From assembly GCA_001825665.1 (NCBI GenBank), contig MHXZ01000071.1, positions 1 to 46,556 on the forward strand: 46,556 nucleotides of DNA. The letters are read 5' to 3'. The notes beneath the pieces are model-generated. The model saw only the letters and a program-made list of their open reading frames with translations. It did not search any database and had not been told where the DNA came from. This DNA is from Planctomycetes bacterium GWF2_41_51 (GTDB taxonomy: Bacteria > Planctomycetota > Phycisphaerae > Sedimentisphaerales > UBA12454). Made by a program: the position numbers and the translations under genes. Every line of letters starts with the position of its first letter. Positions within the stretch are counted from its first letter, which is position 1. Shown one piece after another: positions 16,965 through 23,795 of the stretch.

Positions 16965-17072
16965 ATGAAAACAACAACAAATTTTATAATGCCACCAAAT
17001 GCCCATTTGGAGGCATTATATGATAGGGCAAAAGTATACTGTTTAGCGTTATGGTATATCGCTATTACATAA
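16965..17072 (+). CDS. Possible 35-aa small ORF containing a strong hairpin
   Basis: ATG 16965, with GGAG 10-13 bp upstream, opens a 35-codon frame whose C-terminus is hydrophobic (YCLALWYIAIT). It sits in the 369-bp gap between 16809 and 17179, which has no other credible gene. The DNA from 16985 to 17020 is a near-perfect inverted repeat: 17-base arms with one mismatch and a 2-base centre, beginning TATAATGCC and ending GGCATTATA. The hairpin may be the functional element and the ORF incidental. Low confidence as a gene. Confidence 0.3.
   Translation: MKTTTNFIMPPNAHLEALYDRAKVYCLALWYIAIT
16985..17020. repeat. Long hairpin / inverted repeat
   Basis: Left arm TATAATGCCACCAAATG and right arm CATTTGGAGGCATTATA pair over 17 positions with a single A-A mismatch. 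No T-run follows directly, so it is not a standard terminator. It could be an RNA processing site, an operator or a transcription pause. Confidence 0.75.
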
Positions 17073-17178
17073 GTCACGGGTCCTCCGCCACTTAAAACAA
17101 GACAAATGGCAGCGGGAGCGGGCACTATATAAAAGACATTCGGTCGCCAACTACATTTTTTTTTAGAAAGAACTTATT

Positions 17179-18405
17179 ATGAAAATAGAATTACGCAGTA
17201 TTGAAGATATTAAGCCATACGCAAACAATCCCCGCATAAATGATAAGGCGGTCGAGGCGGTTATGGCAAGTTTGAAGGAATTTGGATTTCGCCAACCCGT
17301 TGTGGTTGATAAAGATTACATCATTATCGTAGGTCACACCCGCCACAAGGCAGCACAAAAACTTGGGTTAGAAAAGATCCCCGTCCATGTAGCCAAAGAT
17401 TTAACCGAAGGACAGATAAGAGCATATAGAATCGCCGACAACCAGACCGCTACAATATCGGAATGGAATTATGAACTACTTCCTATCGAATTAAAAGATT
17501 TGCAAGCAATGGATTTTAATCTTGAACTGCTTGGTTTCGATAGTGACCAGCTTGCCACAATTCTTGATCCCGGCATACAGGATGGTCTCACCGATCCCGA
17601 TGATGTACCCGCCCCGCCGTCCGAGGCGATAACAAAACCCGGCGATCTTTGGATTTTAGGTGAGCACCGATTATTGTGCGGCGATAGTACCAACCGCCAG
17701 GAGGTAAGCATGCTTATGAATGGCGACAAGTCAGGTATGATTTTCACCGATGCGCCATATAATGTCGATTACGGCTCATCAAAAAATCCCCGTCATAAAA
17801 TAAGATCAATTCAAAATGATTGTATGTCAACCGATGAATGGAGCATCTTCTGTCATAAGATGTATGAAATATTTCGTGAGTTCAATACCGGCGATATTTA
17901 TATGTGGGGAGCATCGGGGCCGGAGGGAATGAGAATGAGACTGTGGCTTATTGAGATGGGCTTCCACTGGTCGGCAACGATTATCTGGAAAAAACAGCAA
18001 CTGGTTTTATCCCCGGCAAAATATCAGCGAATGTATGAACCATGTTACTATGGCTGGCTCGAAAAAAGCAGCTTTGGTGACGACCGAACTCAAACAGAGG
18101 TCTGGGAAATTAATCGCCCTCTTAATTCAAAACTTCACCCGACAATGAAGCCAGTTGAATTATGCATCAAAGGCATAACAAATAGTTCCGTGCCGGGGAC
18201 GATTGTTTTTGATGGATTCCTTGGCAGCGGCAGTACGCTGATTGCTTGCGAGCAAACCGGACGCAAATGCTATGGCCTTGAAATTGATCCAATTTACTGT
18301 GATGTTATAAAAAATAGATGGGAGCAGTTCACAGGAAAAAAAGCAAAACTATCTAACGACAAAACCCCAACCGCTGAGGCCGGGGCTGTCTCGGAGAAAA
18401 AATAA
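17179..18405 (+). CDS. ParB-like domain / DNA methyltransferase fusion
   Basis: This 408-residue protein is common in phages. Residues of about 1-115 form a ParB/Srx-like nuclease domain (IEDIKPYANNPRIND, then IIVGHTRHKAAQKLG). Residues of about 150-395 form a beta-class N4-cytosine/N6-adenine DNA methyltransferase. Its catalytic motif IV reads DAPY (191-194) rather than DPPY. The SAM-binding motif FDGFLGSGST (from residue 344) comes after it, the order that defines the beta class. A likely role is to modify phage DNA against host restriction. The target base and site cannot be read from the sequence. A T-run and AGAAAG precede the start. It converges with the minus-strand gene at 18414, leaving only 8 bp between stops. 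Confidence 0.92.
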   Translation: MKIELRSIEDIKPYANNPRINDKAVEAVMASLKEFGFRQPVVVDKDYIIIVGHTRHKAAQKLGLEKIPVHVAKDLTEGQIRAYRIADNQTATISEWNYELLPIELKDLQAMDFNLELLGFDSDQLATILDPGIQDGLTDPDDVPAPPSEAITKPGDLWILGEHRLLCGDSTNRQEVSMLMNGDKSGMIFTDAPYNVDYGSSKNPRHKIRSIQNDCMSTDEWSIFCHKMYEIFREFNTGDIYMWGASGPEGMRMRLWLIEMGFHWSATIIWKKQQLVLSPAKYQRMYEPCYYGWLEKSSFGDDRTQTEVWEINRPLNSKLHPTMKPVELCIKGITNSSVPGTIVFDGFLGSGSTLIACEQTGRKCYGLEIDPIYCDVIKNRWEQFTGKKAKLSNDKTPTAEAGAVSEKK

Positions 18406-18413
18406 TGCTATCG

Positions 18414-18893
18414 CTACTTGGCAAATTCAAACTTACCACGCCCGGTTTTGCGGAACCTGGATTCGGCTCCTTTTTTCTTAATCTCAGTACTGATTGCAGA
18501 ATGAAGAGTGGCCGAAGGCGTTTTGCCATCGGTTTTCCAGAGACCTTTATCCAGCATTCGCTTTACCATCTCCCGGCAATTGAGCGGCTGGCCCGCTTCC
18601 TGAAGGATCTGCACCGCCCCGCTCAAACCGCTAATCTGCAATTTGCTGCCCTCTTTTTTGCTGGTTGCTTTGGCTGGGCCAACTTTCTTTTCAGCCATCG
18701 CAGCTTTAGGTCGTATCCGGTGGTAAACACTGACAAGTTGCTTGGCAGATTTGATAAGAACATCATTATTTGTTTTGATATTGCGGCCAACCCAATGGCC
18801 ATCCTGGTTGTAGCTCATGATACGGACCGCCATGGTATTTTTGCCAACTTTCATATTGTAAAGTTCGCTTACTTTAATTTCTTCTTTCTGCAT
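18414..18893 (-). CDS. HARE-HTH domain protein
   Basis: This 159-residue, strongly basic protein has a C-terminal HARE-HTH (HB1/ASXL) domain. The segment SGLSGAVQILQEAGQPLNCREMV is followed by VKRMLDKGLWKTDGKTPSATLHSAI, a winged-helix DNA-binding fold frequent in planctomycete proteins. The N-terminal 60 residues look like a small beta domain (MKVGKNTMAVRIMSYNQDG). It is the last gene of a five-gene minus-strand cluster (19786 down to 18414). Its leader (GACAATTTTTTTTGAAAGG) is nearly the same as that of the cluster's first gene. A DNA-binding regulator or architectural role is inferred. A long plus-strand frame opposite it is a shadow. Confidence 0.8.
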   Translation of the reverse strand: MQKEEIKVSELYNMKVGKNTMAVRIMSYNQDGHWVGRNIKTNNDVLIKSAKQLVSVYHRIRPKAAMAEKKVGPAKATSKKEGSKLQISGLSGAVQILQEAGQPLNCREMVKRMLDKGLWKTDGKTPSATLHSAISTEIKKKGAESRFRKTGRGKFEFAK

Positions 18894-18923
18894 GATAATC
18901 TTCCTTTCAAAAAAAATTGTCTA

Positions 18924-19094
18924 CTATCTACTTTGAACTATTGTGATTTGAAACTCGCTTCCATCGCTGGTTCGGACAACAAGTCCGCTGTTGCTTGTGA
19001 GCATTCCAGCTTCACCAAATGTCAGGGTCGATCTGATCTTGTCCTGATCTGCCAGAAGCTCCTGCACAAATTCTTCAAACATTTTCTCGTTCAT
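18924..19094 (-). CDS. Small phage protein, 56 aa
   Basis: A short gene on the minus strand with a clear AAGGAG 8 bp before its ATG. The product starts MNEKMFEEFVQELLADQDK, an acidic helix, followed by a beta-like half (TLTFGEAGMLTSNSGLVV). It is not recognised. It lies between two same-strand genes with short gaps, which supports it being real. Distance to the 19107 gene is 12 bp. Confidence 0.6.
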   Translation of the reverse strand: MNEKMFEEFVQELLADQDKIRSTLTFGEAGMLTSNSGLVVRTSDGSEFQITIVQSR

Positions 19095-19106
19095 GTTGAA
19101 ATCTCC

Positions 19107-19373
19107 TTAATCTGCGAAAAATATTATGTAGCGAAAATAACTATGGATCATCGAATTGGTTCCCCGGCAGCCATCAAGATGGTATTGGATACACTGAGCC
19201 ATGGAAAATTGATCCTCACGATCATTTTTAGAAACATGGTGAACCGAAACCCGGTGACCATTTTTATCTTTAAGCTCGCAAAGAATGCACTCAAGTCCTT
19301 CTGTTGGATTATTGCGAGTGATCTTTGCTGTGAATCCTGTTTCGCCTTCGAGTGTGATTGTTTTAACTTTCAT
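19107..19373 (-). CDS. Hypothetical phage protein, 88 aa
   Basis: Not recognised. The product opens with beta-strand-rich MKVKTITLEGETGFTAKITRNN, then CILCELKDKNGHRVSVHHVS, and contains three Cys with scattered His residues. Zinc binding is possible but no clean motif is present. It is third of five in the minus-strand cluster, separated from the upstream gene by 3 bp, so translational coupling is likely. Confidence 0.6.
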   Translation of the reverse strand: MKVKTITLEGETGFTAKITRNNPTEGLECILCELKDKNGHRVSVHHVSKNDREDQFSMAQCIQYHLDGCRGTNSMIHSYFRYIIFFAD

Positions 19374-19376
19374 TCT

Positions 19377-19544
19377 TTAGATCTCCCTACAATTATTTAT
19401 TTTGATGACCATTTGTGTGGGTTGTTGTTTTGGTTGGGCGGTTTTGGGTTTGATGATGTTGATGTCGTAGCGTCCATCGGTATAAACTCCAACAACTCGG
19501 CCGCGAACTCCTTTGTATTTGCCTTTTGTGATTTCGATCTTCAT
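19377..19544 (-). CDS. KOW-like small basic protein, 55 aa
   Basis: The product begins MKIEITKGKYKGVRGRVVGV and continues TDGRYDINI. This matches the strand-Gly pattern of a KOW motif (as in NusG and some ribosomal proteins), which binds RNA or RNA polymerase. The start ATG overlaps the stop of the upstream gene (ATGA) and has AAAGGA 6-8 bp before it. A longer frame from 19733 reads through a different gene and has an unlikely Arg-rich N-terminus, so I rejected that start. An antitermination or RNA-binding role is speculation. Confidence 0.6.
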   Translation of the reverse strand: MKIEITKGKYKGVRGRVVGVYTDGRYDINIIKPKTAQPKQQPTQMVIKINNCREI

Positions 19545-19786
19545 TTGCTTGTCCTTTCGTTTTTGGTTTCGTTTATGTGTGGGTCGTTTTGGGTGCGAGT
19601 TAGATCTTCGAGTGATTCCTGGATTTGTTTTTCTGATATGCCGCTGAATAAGGCCAAAGCCCTGATCAATTCGCGCCTGGCATCGATTGGCGAGCCGATA
19701 TTCGACTGCTTTTCTAATTCGCATTCGAACCATGCCAGGAGGTTTGCGATATCGGCTTTGGCTGCTTTATATTCCGTGTTTTCCAT
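19541..19786 (-). CDS. Hypothetical protein, first gene of the minus-strand cluster
   Basis: The 81-residue, mainly helical product begins MENTEYKAAKADIANLLAW. It is not recognised. I chose ATG 19786 over 19825 because GAAAGGA precedes it closely. Its leader shares about 17 nt (GACAATTTTTTTGAAAG) with the leader of the HARE-HTH gene. It is divergent from the packaging operon at 19897, so the 110-bp gap between them should hold both promoters. I could not place these with confidence. Confidence 0.6.
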   Translation of the reverse strand: MENTEYKAAKADIANLLAWFECELEKQSNIGSPIDARRELIRALALFSGISEKQIQESLEDLTRTQNDPHINETKNERTSK

Positions 19787-19896
19787 GTTTTTCCTTTCAA
19801 AAAAATTGTCTTTAAGAACATGCATGTGTTATCTAAATAAATATGTTAAAGCAAGTAATTAAACCCATTTAAACAAAGGAGTTACATTAATTTATC

Positions 19897-20103
19897 ATGA
19901 CAACACAAAATGACACAAAACAAGCGAAAACTTCGATAAATCCAGCCGCATTAACGCCCGAAACGCTGGCAAAAATGCTTGGATTGCAAGTTGAGATTGT
20001 CCAGAAACATATCGCACAAGGTGCGCCGGTTGCGGCGGATGGAACAATTAACTTAGTAAATTACGGCGCATGGCTTTGCAGCAGGATAAATAATGGCAAT
20101 TGA
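19897..20103 (+). CDS. Small DNA-binding protein, candidate terminase small subunit
   Basis: The 68-residue product has a helix-turn-helix-like stretch (LTPETLAKMLGLQVEIVQKHI) followed by ADGTINLVNYGAWLCSRI. Its position directly before, and overlapping, the large terminase gene fits a small subunit that recognises the packaging site, although it is shorter than typical ones. The same C-terminal pattern (INLV-x-Y-x-x-W) recurs in the first 65 residues of the neighbouring large subunit, which suggests duplication. Confidence 0.6.
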   Translation: MTTQNDTKQAKTSINPAALTPETLAKMLGLQVEIVQKHIAQGAPVAADGTINLVNYGAWLCSRINNGN

Positions 20104-22351
20104 TGTAAATAGTTTAACGCAAATACAACTGCTTCGTTTGATGAATGCAACACCGCTTGGCAATGTCCTGTCTCAAAACCAGCTTCGTTGGCAAATGAAC
20201 TCGGCGGCATATCGCATTGGTGATGGCAAGCATATTAATTTAGTGCGGTATGTATCATGGATGGCACATGAATATGAAAACCCCAAACAGCAAAAGCAAT
20301 CTGTCGAGAATTCCAGATTAAAAGATTTGATTTCTAAAAATGCAGCCCGCAAAGAAGCTCAGGATATCGGCGAGATTCCTGCAATTGAAAATCAAGAGCG
20401 AAGAGAGCGAGCCTGCAAAGATTTTAGATTCTTCTGTGAGACGTATTTCACCGATGTGTTTTATTTGCCATGGTCTGATGATCACCTTACGGTTATTTCA
20501 AAAATAGAACAATCCGTTCTTCAGGGAGGATTGTTCGCTTTCGCGATGCCGCGCGGAAGCGGCAAATCTGCTCTGACAAGATCGGCTGCAATCTGGGCTA
20601 TTCTGATTGGCGCACGCAAATATGTCTGTTTGATTGGTTCTGCCACCCGGCAATCATTAAATCTTTTTCAAAGTGTCCAGGCGGCAATGCTTGGTAATAA
20701 TTTATTATTGGCGGACTTCCCTGAAATCATTTATCCGATCCAATGCCTGGAAAATAGCGCACATAGACAGCGCGGGCAGCGATATAACGGCCAGCTTACG
20801 TATCCGGTCTGGGGGACACACAAGATTGTGATTCCCACTATTGCAGCAAGCTGTGCCTGCGGTTCAGTTATTACCGTCGATAGTCTGGATAGCAATATTC
20901 GCGGCCAGATCCACACGACAATGGATGGCAGGATCATTCGTCCTGATCTGGTCCTCATTGATGATCCCCAAACAAGGGAATCCGCCAAATCAGTTGATCA
21001 GACTAATCAGCGGCTAAGTACATTGAATGGTGATGTGCTCGGCATGGCTGGACCTGGTAAGAAGATATCCGGGCTTCTTACCTGCACCAAAATTTATTGC
21101 AATGATTTAGCAGATCAGATTCTTGATTCTCAAAAGAACCCCGAATGGCAGGGCCAATGTACTAAAATGGTTTATGCATTTCCAACAGATACAAAACTCT
21201 GGGATCAATATGAGGAACTTCGGGCAAATAGTTTGCGAGCAGGCAACGGCGGCAAGGAGGCAACAGAGTTTTATATTCAAAACCGCCCTGCTATGGATCT
21301 GGGTAGTAAAGTTGCCTGGCCCCAGCGTCATAACGAAGATGAAGTCTCTGCAATCCAGCATGCCATGAATTTAATGCTCCGCAATGAAGTTGCATTCTAT
21401 GCTGAATATCAGAACGATCCGATTGCAGAACAATCTGATGAACAGATTCTGACTGTCGAGCAGGTTATGGAGAAAACCAATGGCCGAAAAAGAGGTGAGG
21501 TTCCGCTTTCATGCCAGTATCTTACGATGTTTATCGATGTGCATGATAAGTTATTGTTCTACACTGTTTGCGCGTGGGCCGAGGATTTTACAGGCTATGT
21601 TGTTGATTACGGAACATATCCAGACCAGAAGCGGTTGTCGTTTACTCTGCGAAAAGCTCAGGTAACACTTTCAGATATTTACCGCGGCATGGAAAAAGAA
21701 GGTGCTATTCAGGCTGGATTGGAAAAATTATGCAGTGATTATTTAAGTCGAGATTGGAACCGCGGAACCGGGGTCATGAAAATCGATCGCTGTTTGATTG
21801 ACAGCGGCTATATGCCCGGCATTATTGAAAATATACGTCATAAACTTGGCTCCTGCTTAATGGCATCTAAAGGTGTTGGTATCAGAGCTGCCAATAAACC
21901 AATGTCAACATACAAGCGCAAGCCCGGCGAGCGGCATGGCCATCATTGGTATATCCCCAACATAAATAAAACCGGGGAATTCACGCATGTAGCAATCGAT
22001 ACAAATTATTGGAAGACGTTTGTGCATGAAAGATTCTTTGTAGCAGCGGGAGATCATGGCTCATTAACTATTTTTGGTAAAGGCGGTCATCAGCATTCAT
22101 TATTTGCTGAGCATGTAGCAGGCTCTGAAATTTGGGTACGAACCGAAGGACATGGACGTGTCGTTTACCAATGGTCACCAAGAATAGGTGGGATAGATAA
22201 CCACTGGCTCGATTGTATGGTGGGCTCGGCGGTCGCGGCTTCGATGTGCGGATGTAATATTACAGGACAGGTTGTTGCGCGAGCGAAACGCGAAAGAATT
22301 ACATTGTCAGAACTGCAAAAACAAAAAAGGATGAATGCTGCCAATGTCTGA
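20093..22351 (+). CDS. terL: Terminase large subunit
   Basis: This is the phage DNA packaging motor: an ATPase that drives DNA into the prohead and a nuclease that cuts it. In the 752 residues, Walker A is MPRGSGKS (Lys158). Walker B is LVLIDDPQTRES (Asp290/Asp291), and a C-terminal RNase H-like nuclease begins at about residue 475 (LTMFIDVHDKLLFYTVCAW). The N-terminal 65 residues are an extra DNA-binding-like domain resembling the preceding small protein. It overlaps that gene by 11 bp. The product is longer than the usual 450-600 residues, mostly because of this N-terminal extension. Confidence 0.93.
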   Translation: MAIDVNSLTQIQLLRLMNATPLGNVLSQNQLRWQMNSAAYRIGDGKHINLVRYVSWMAHEYENPKQQKQSVENSRLKDLISKNAARKEAQDIGEIPAIENQERRERACKDFRFFCETYFTDVFYLPWSDDHLTVISKIEQSVLQGGLFAFAMPRGSGKSALTRSAAIWAILIGARKYVCLIGSATRQSLNLFQSVQAAMLGNNLLLADFPEIIYPIQCLENSAHRQRGQRYNGQLTYPVWGTHKIVIPTIAASCACGSVITVDSLDSNIRGQIHTTMDGRIIRPDLVLIDDPQTRESAKSVDQTNQRLSTLNGDVLGMAGPGKKISGLLTCTKIYCNDLADQILDSQKNPEWQGQCTKMVYAFPTDTKLWDQYEELRANSLRAGNGGKEATEFYIQNRPAMDLGSKVAWPQRHNEDEVSAIQHAMNLMLRNEVAFYAEYQNDPIAEQSDEQILTVEQVMEKTNGRKRGEVPLSCQYLTMFIDVHDKLLFYTVCAWAEDFTGYVVDYGTYPDQKRLSFTLRKAQVTLSDIYRGMEKEGAIQAGLEKLCSDYLSRDWNRGTGVMKIDRCLIDSGYMPGIIENIRHKLGSCLMASKGVGIRAANKPMSTYKRKPGERHGHHWYIPNINKTGEFTHVAIDTNYWKTFVHERFFVAAGDHGSLTIFGKGGHQHSLFAEHVAGSEIWVRTEGHGRVVYQWSPRIGGIDNHWLDCMVGSAVAASMCGCNITGQVVARAKRERITLSELQKQKRMNAANV

Positions 22352-22517
22352 AAACAATAAACAAAGTGAGACTGGACTTGAATGTAGTAACTGCGGTTGT
22401 CGGCATTTTCGCGTTCAGGGAACTCGTATCGCCAATAAACAAATTATACGATATCGCCTGTGCAGAAATTGTGGGATACGGCTTACCACAGTAGAAAGAG
22501 CTGTTTCTAATAAATAA
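22335..22517 (+). CDS. Zinc-ribbon protein, 60 aa
   Basis: The small product has two Cys pairs, CSNCGCRHF and CRNCGIR, spaced as a zinc ribbon, and ends LTTVERAV. This is the arrangement of the NrdR-type N-terminal ribbon and of many phage transcription-related ribbons. The start at 22335 has AAGG 5 bp upstream and overlaps the terminase 3' end by 17 bp. ATG 22344 is an alternative. A transcription or nucleic-acid role is inferred only from the fold. Confidence 0.7.
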   Translation: MLPMSENNKQSETGLECSNCGCRHFRVQGTRIANKQIIRYRLCRNCGIRLTTVERAVSNK

Positions 22518-22615
22518 GTAGTAAATGTAAGTTAATTAATGATGTTACCAGTGAGAAAATGTATACACAAATATATCAGAACAAGTTAATAATAAATTTT
22601 TATAAGGAGTCAGCA

Positions 22616-22924
22616 ATGTTGAAGAAATTTACAATTTGTTTAGTCGCTTTTATCTCTTTAAGTCTTGCCAATAGTACCTTCGCCCGCAGCCGTATTAGTT
22701 TTAGAATCAATATCGGTGCTCCTGTTTATGTAGTTCCGGCACCAATTTATGTAGCACCTTCACCAGGCTGCGGCTATTATGCTCCTCCGCCAGTTATTTA
22801 TTATCCATCTTACCGTTATCCGAGGTATTCTTATAGCCCAAGCGTTGGCCGGAGTTATGGTCGTGGTTATGGTTATGATCGTGGTCATGGTTATGGTCGT
22901 CGTGGTCGTGGTCATCATCGCTAA
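22616..22924 (+). CDS. Secreted Pro/Tyr- and Gly/Tyr-rich protein (moron candidate)
   Basis: The 102-residue product has a classical signal peptide (MLKKFTICLVAFISLSLANS, cut near TFA-RS). The mature part is low-complexity: Pro/Tyr/Val-rich (YVVPAPIYVAPSPG), then Gly/Tyr/Arg/His-rich to the end (GRGYGYDRGHGYGRRGRG). ATG 22616 has AAGGAG upstream. It stands alone between packaging and portal genes, has its own terminator-like hairpin, and is unlike any neighbour. That is the profile of a lysogenic-conversion gene acting at the cell surface. The function is unknown. Confidence 0.75.
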   Translation: MLKKFTICLVAFISLSLANSTFARSRISFRINIGAPVYVVPAPIYVAPSPGCGYYAPPPVIYYPSYRYPRYSYSPSVGRSYGRGYGYDRGHGYGRRGRGHHR

Positions 22925-22967
22925 TAGCGTGCAACAGCAGTTGATAATATTCCGTCTCTCGTCTAAT

Positions 22968-22995
22968 AGCCCCCCGACATTCTGCCGGGGGTTTA
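22968..22995 (+). terminator. Hairpin after the secreted-protein gene
   Basis: CCCCCG and CGGGGG form a GC-rich stem around a 9-base loop, followed by GTTTAGCTTCTT. The T-run is weak, but position and strength suit transcription termination 45 bp after the stop codon. Confidence 0.55.
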
Positions 22996-23075
22996 GCTTC
23001 TTAAAGGGTAAAACCGGATTAATTCAGTTATGATCAGGATTTATTTTAATATTCATGTGCGGCACGACCTCAAGG

Positions 23076-23095
23076 AATAAGGGAATTCCCTTATT
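23076..23095. promoter_or_regulatory. Perfect 20-bp palindrome, operator candidate
   Basis: AATAAGGGAATTCCCTTATT reads the same on both strands and overlaps the first bases of a -35 element (TTGACA, from 23094). A dimeric repressor or activator bound here would control the promoter at 23094-23121. Confidence 0.7.
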
Positions 23096-23121
23096 GACAA
23101 TAATAAAGGAAGAATTATACT
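23094..23121 (+). promoter_or_regulatory. Sigma70-type promoter
   Basis: Consensus -35 TTGACA (23094-23099), 16-bp spacer, and -10 TATACT (23116-23121). Transcription would start near 23128, about 50 bp before the small ORF at 23177. Confidence 0.75.
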
Positions 23122-23176
23122 TTTTAAGGTAAAATTTAGACGTGTAGTCTAAAATCGATGATTGGAAAATATCTTA

Positions 23177-23332
23177 ATGGAATCTAAAGAATCATACCTC
23201 ATAGGAAAAGGTGAAGAAGCATTCAATTTCGACCATGAATTGGAAAAAGTTGAAAAACATCTAAACAAATTCTTCGCGAAAAAAGAGAAAAAACTTGATT
23301 GCAAACCAACTCCTGAAACGCGTTTATGCTGA
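23177..23332 (+). CDS. Small acidic/basic ORF under its own promoter, 51 aa
   Basis: ATG 23177 opens a 51-codon frame. The product is Lys/Glu-rich and helical (ELEKVEKHLNKFFAKKEKK), ending in PETRLC. It is not recognised. Support comes from context: a consensus promoter and palindromic operator upstream, and two hairpins downstream. No strong ribosome-binding site is visible, so the transcript could instead be a small regulatory RNA. It lies in the 676-bp gap between the secreted protein and the head genes. Confidence 0.45.
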   Translation: MESKESYLIGKGEEAFNFDHELEKVEKHLNKFFAKKEKKLDCKPTPETRLC

Positions 23333-23396
23333 CATCCTGTCAGTAACGATATAATTAAAGCCAATAATCTATCAACGATATGCATCAAAATTGAAC

Positions 23397-23425
23397 ATAG
23401 TTTCTACTAATAGAAACTATTTTTC
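23397..23425 (+). terminator. Intrinsic terminator-like hairpin
   Basis: ATAGTTTCTA and TAGAAACTAT form a perfect 10-bp stem with loop CTAA, followed by five T. It would end the short transcription unit starting near 23128. A smaller perfect stem (CTGACA/TGTCAG, 23328-23342) lies just after the small ORF. Confidence 0.65.
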
Positions 23426-23453
23426 ATTTATTCTAAAAACATCCCCAAACACA

Positions 23454-23481
23454 TTGACTTACAAAATAAGAAGTGTAAATT
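23454..23481 (+). promoter_or_regulatory. Possible promoter of the head-tail operon
   Basis: TTGACT (23454-23459), a 16-bp spacer and TAAATT (23476-23481) match sigma70 only moderately. A second TTGACA at 23487 lacks a good -10. It is placed before the terminator at 23548 and the first head gene. Confidence 0.4.
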
Positions 23482-23547
23482 AGATTTGACAATTTAATAC
23501 GCCTGGCGACTTGCAATCGAGCAGGCAAAAATTCCAAAAGTTATAAA

Positions 23548-23585
23548 GCCGTAGAGGGCTCTACCCCTCTGCGGCTTTTTCTTTT
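23548..23585 (+). terminator. Strong terminator/attenuator just upstream of the structural operon
   Basis: GCCGTAGAGGG and CCCTCTGCGGC form an 11-bp stem (one G-U pair) with a 6-base loop, followed by TTTTTCTTTT. It lies only 16 bp before the first structural start codon (23601). An alternative stem, GTAGA/TCTAC, overlaps the left arm and loop and would exclude the terminator. This suggests attenuation or phage antitermination. Confidence 0.7.
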
Positions 23586-23600
23586 GGTACGGAGAAAAAA

Positions 23601-23795
23601 ATGTCAGATTTAAATTCTAATATTGAAACTAATGCAGCGGCTCCTGCCAAGGTAACCAGCGACGGCTGTTCAGTCGAACAGCATTCTCTGGCTGAGCAGA
23701 TTGCAGCGGATAGATATTTAAAATCGCAGCAGGCAACAAAGTCAAAAGGCTTGGGAATTAAATTTACTAAATTTAATGCTTCAGGAAGCGTGTAA
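23601..23795 (+). CDS. Small protein preceding the portal, 64 aa
   Basis: The product (MSDLNSNIETNAAAPAKVT and onward) is polar, probably disordered in the first half, and helical around SLAEQIAADRYLKSQQ. It sits where gpW-like head-tail joining proteins lie in lambda-type phages, but it shows no clear gpW sequence. GGAG precedes the start, and its stop overlaps the portal ATG (TAATG). Confidence 0.6.
   Translation: MSDLNSNIETNAAAPAKVTSDGCSVEQHSLAEQIAADRYLKSQQATKSKGLGIKFTKFNASGSV

Noticed and set aside
18405..19862. 485-codon plus-strand frame
   Set aside because: It lies opposite five minus-strand genes with good starts and ribosome-binding sites, has a Phe/Ser/Cys-rich composition typical of antisense frames, and shows no family resemblance.
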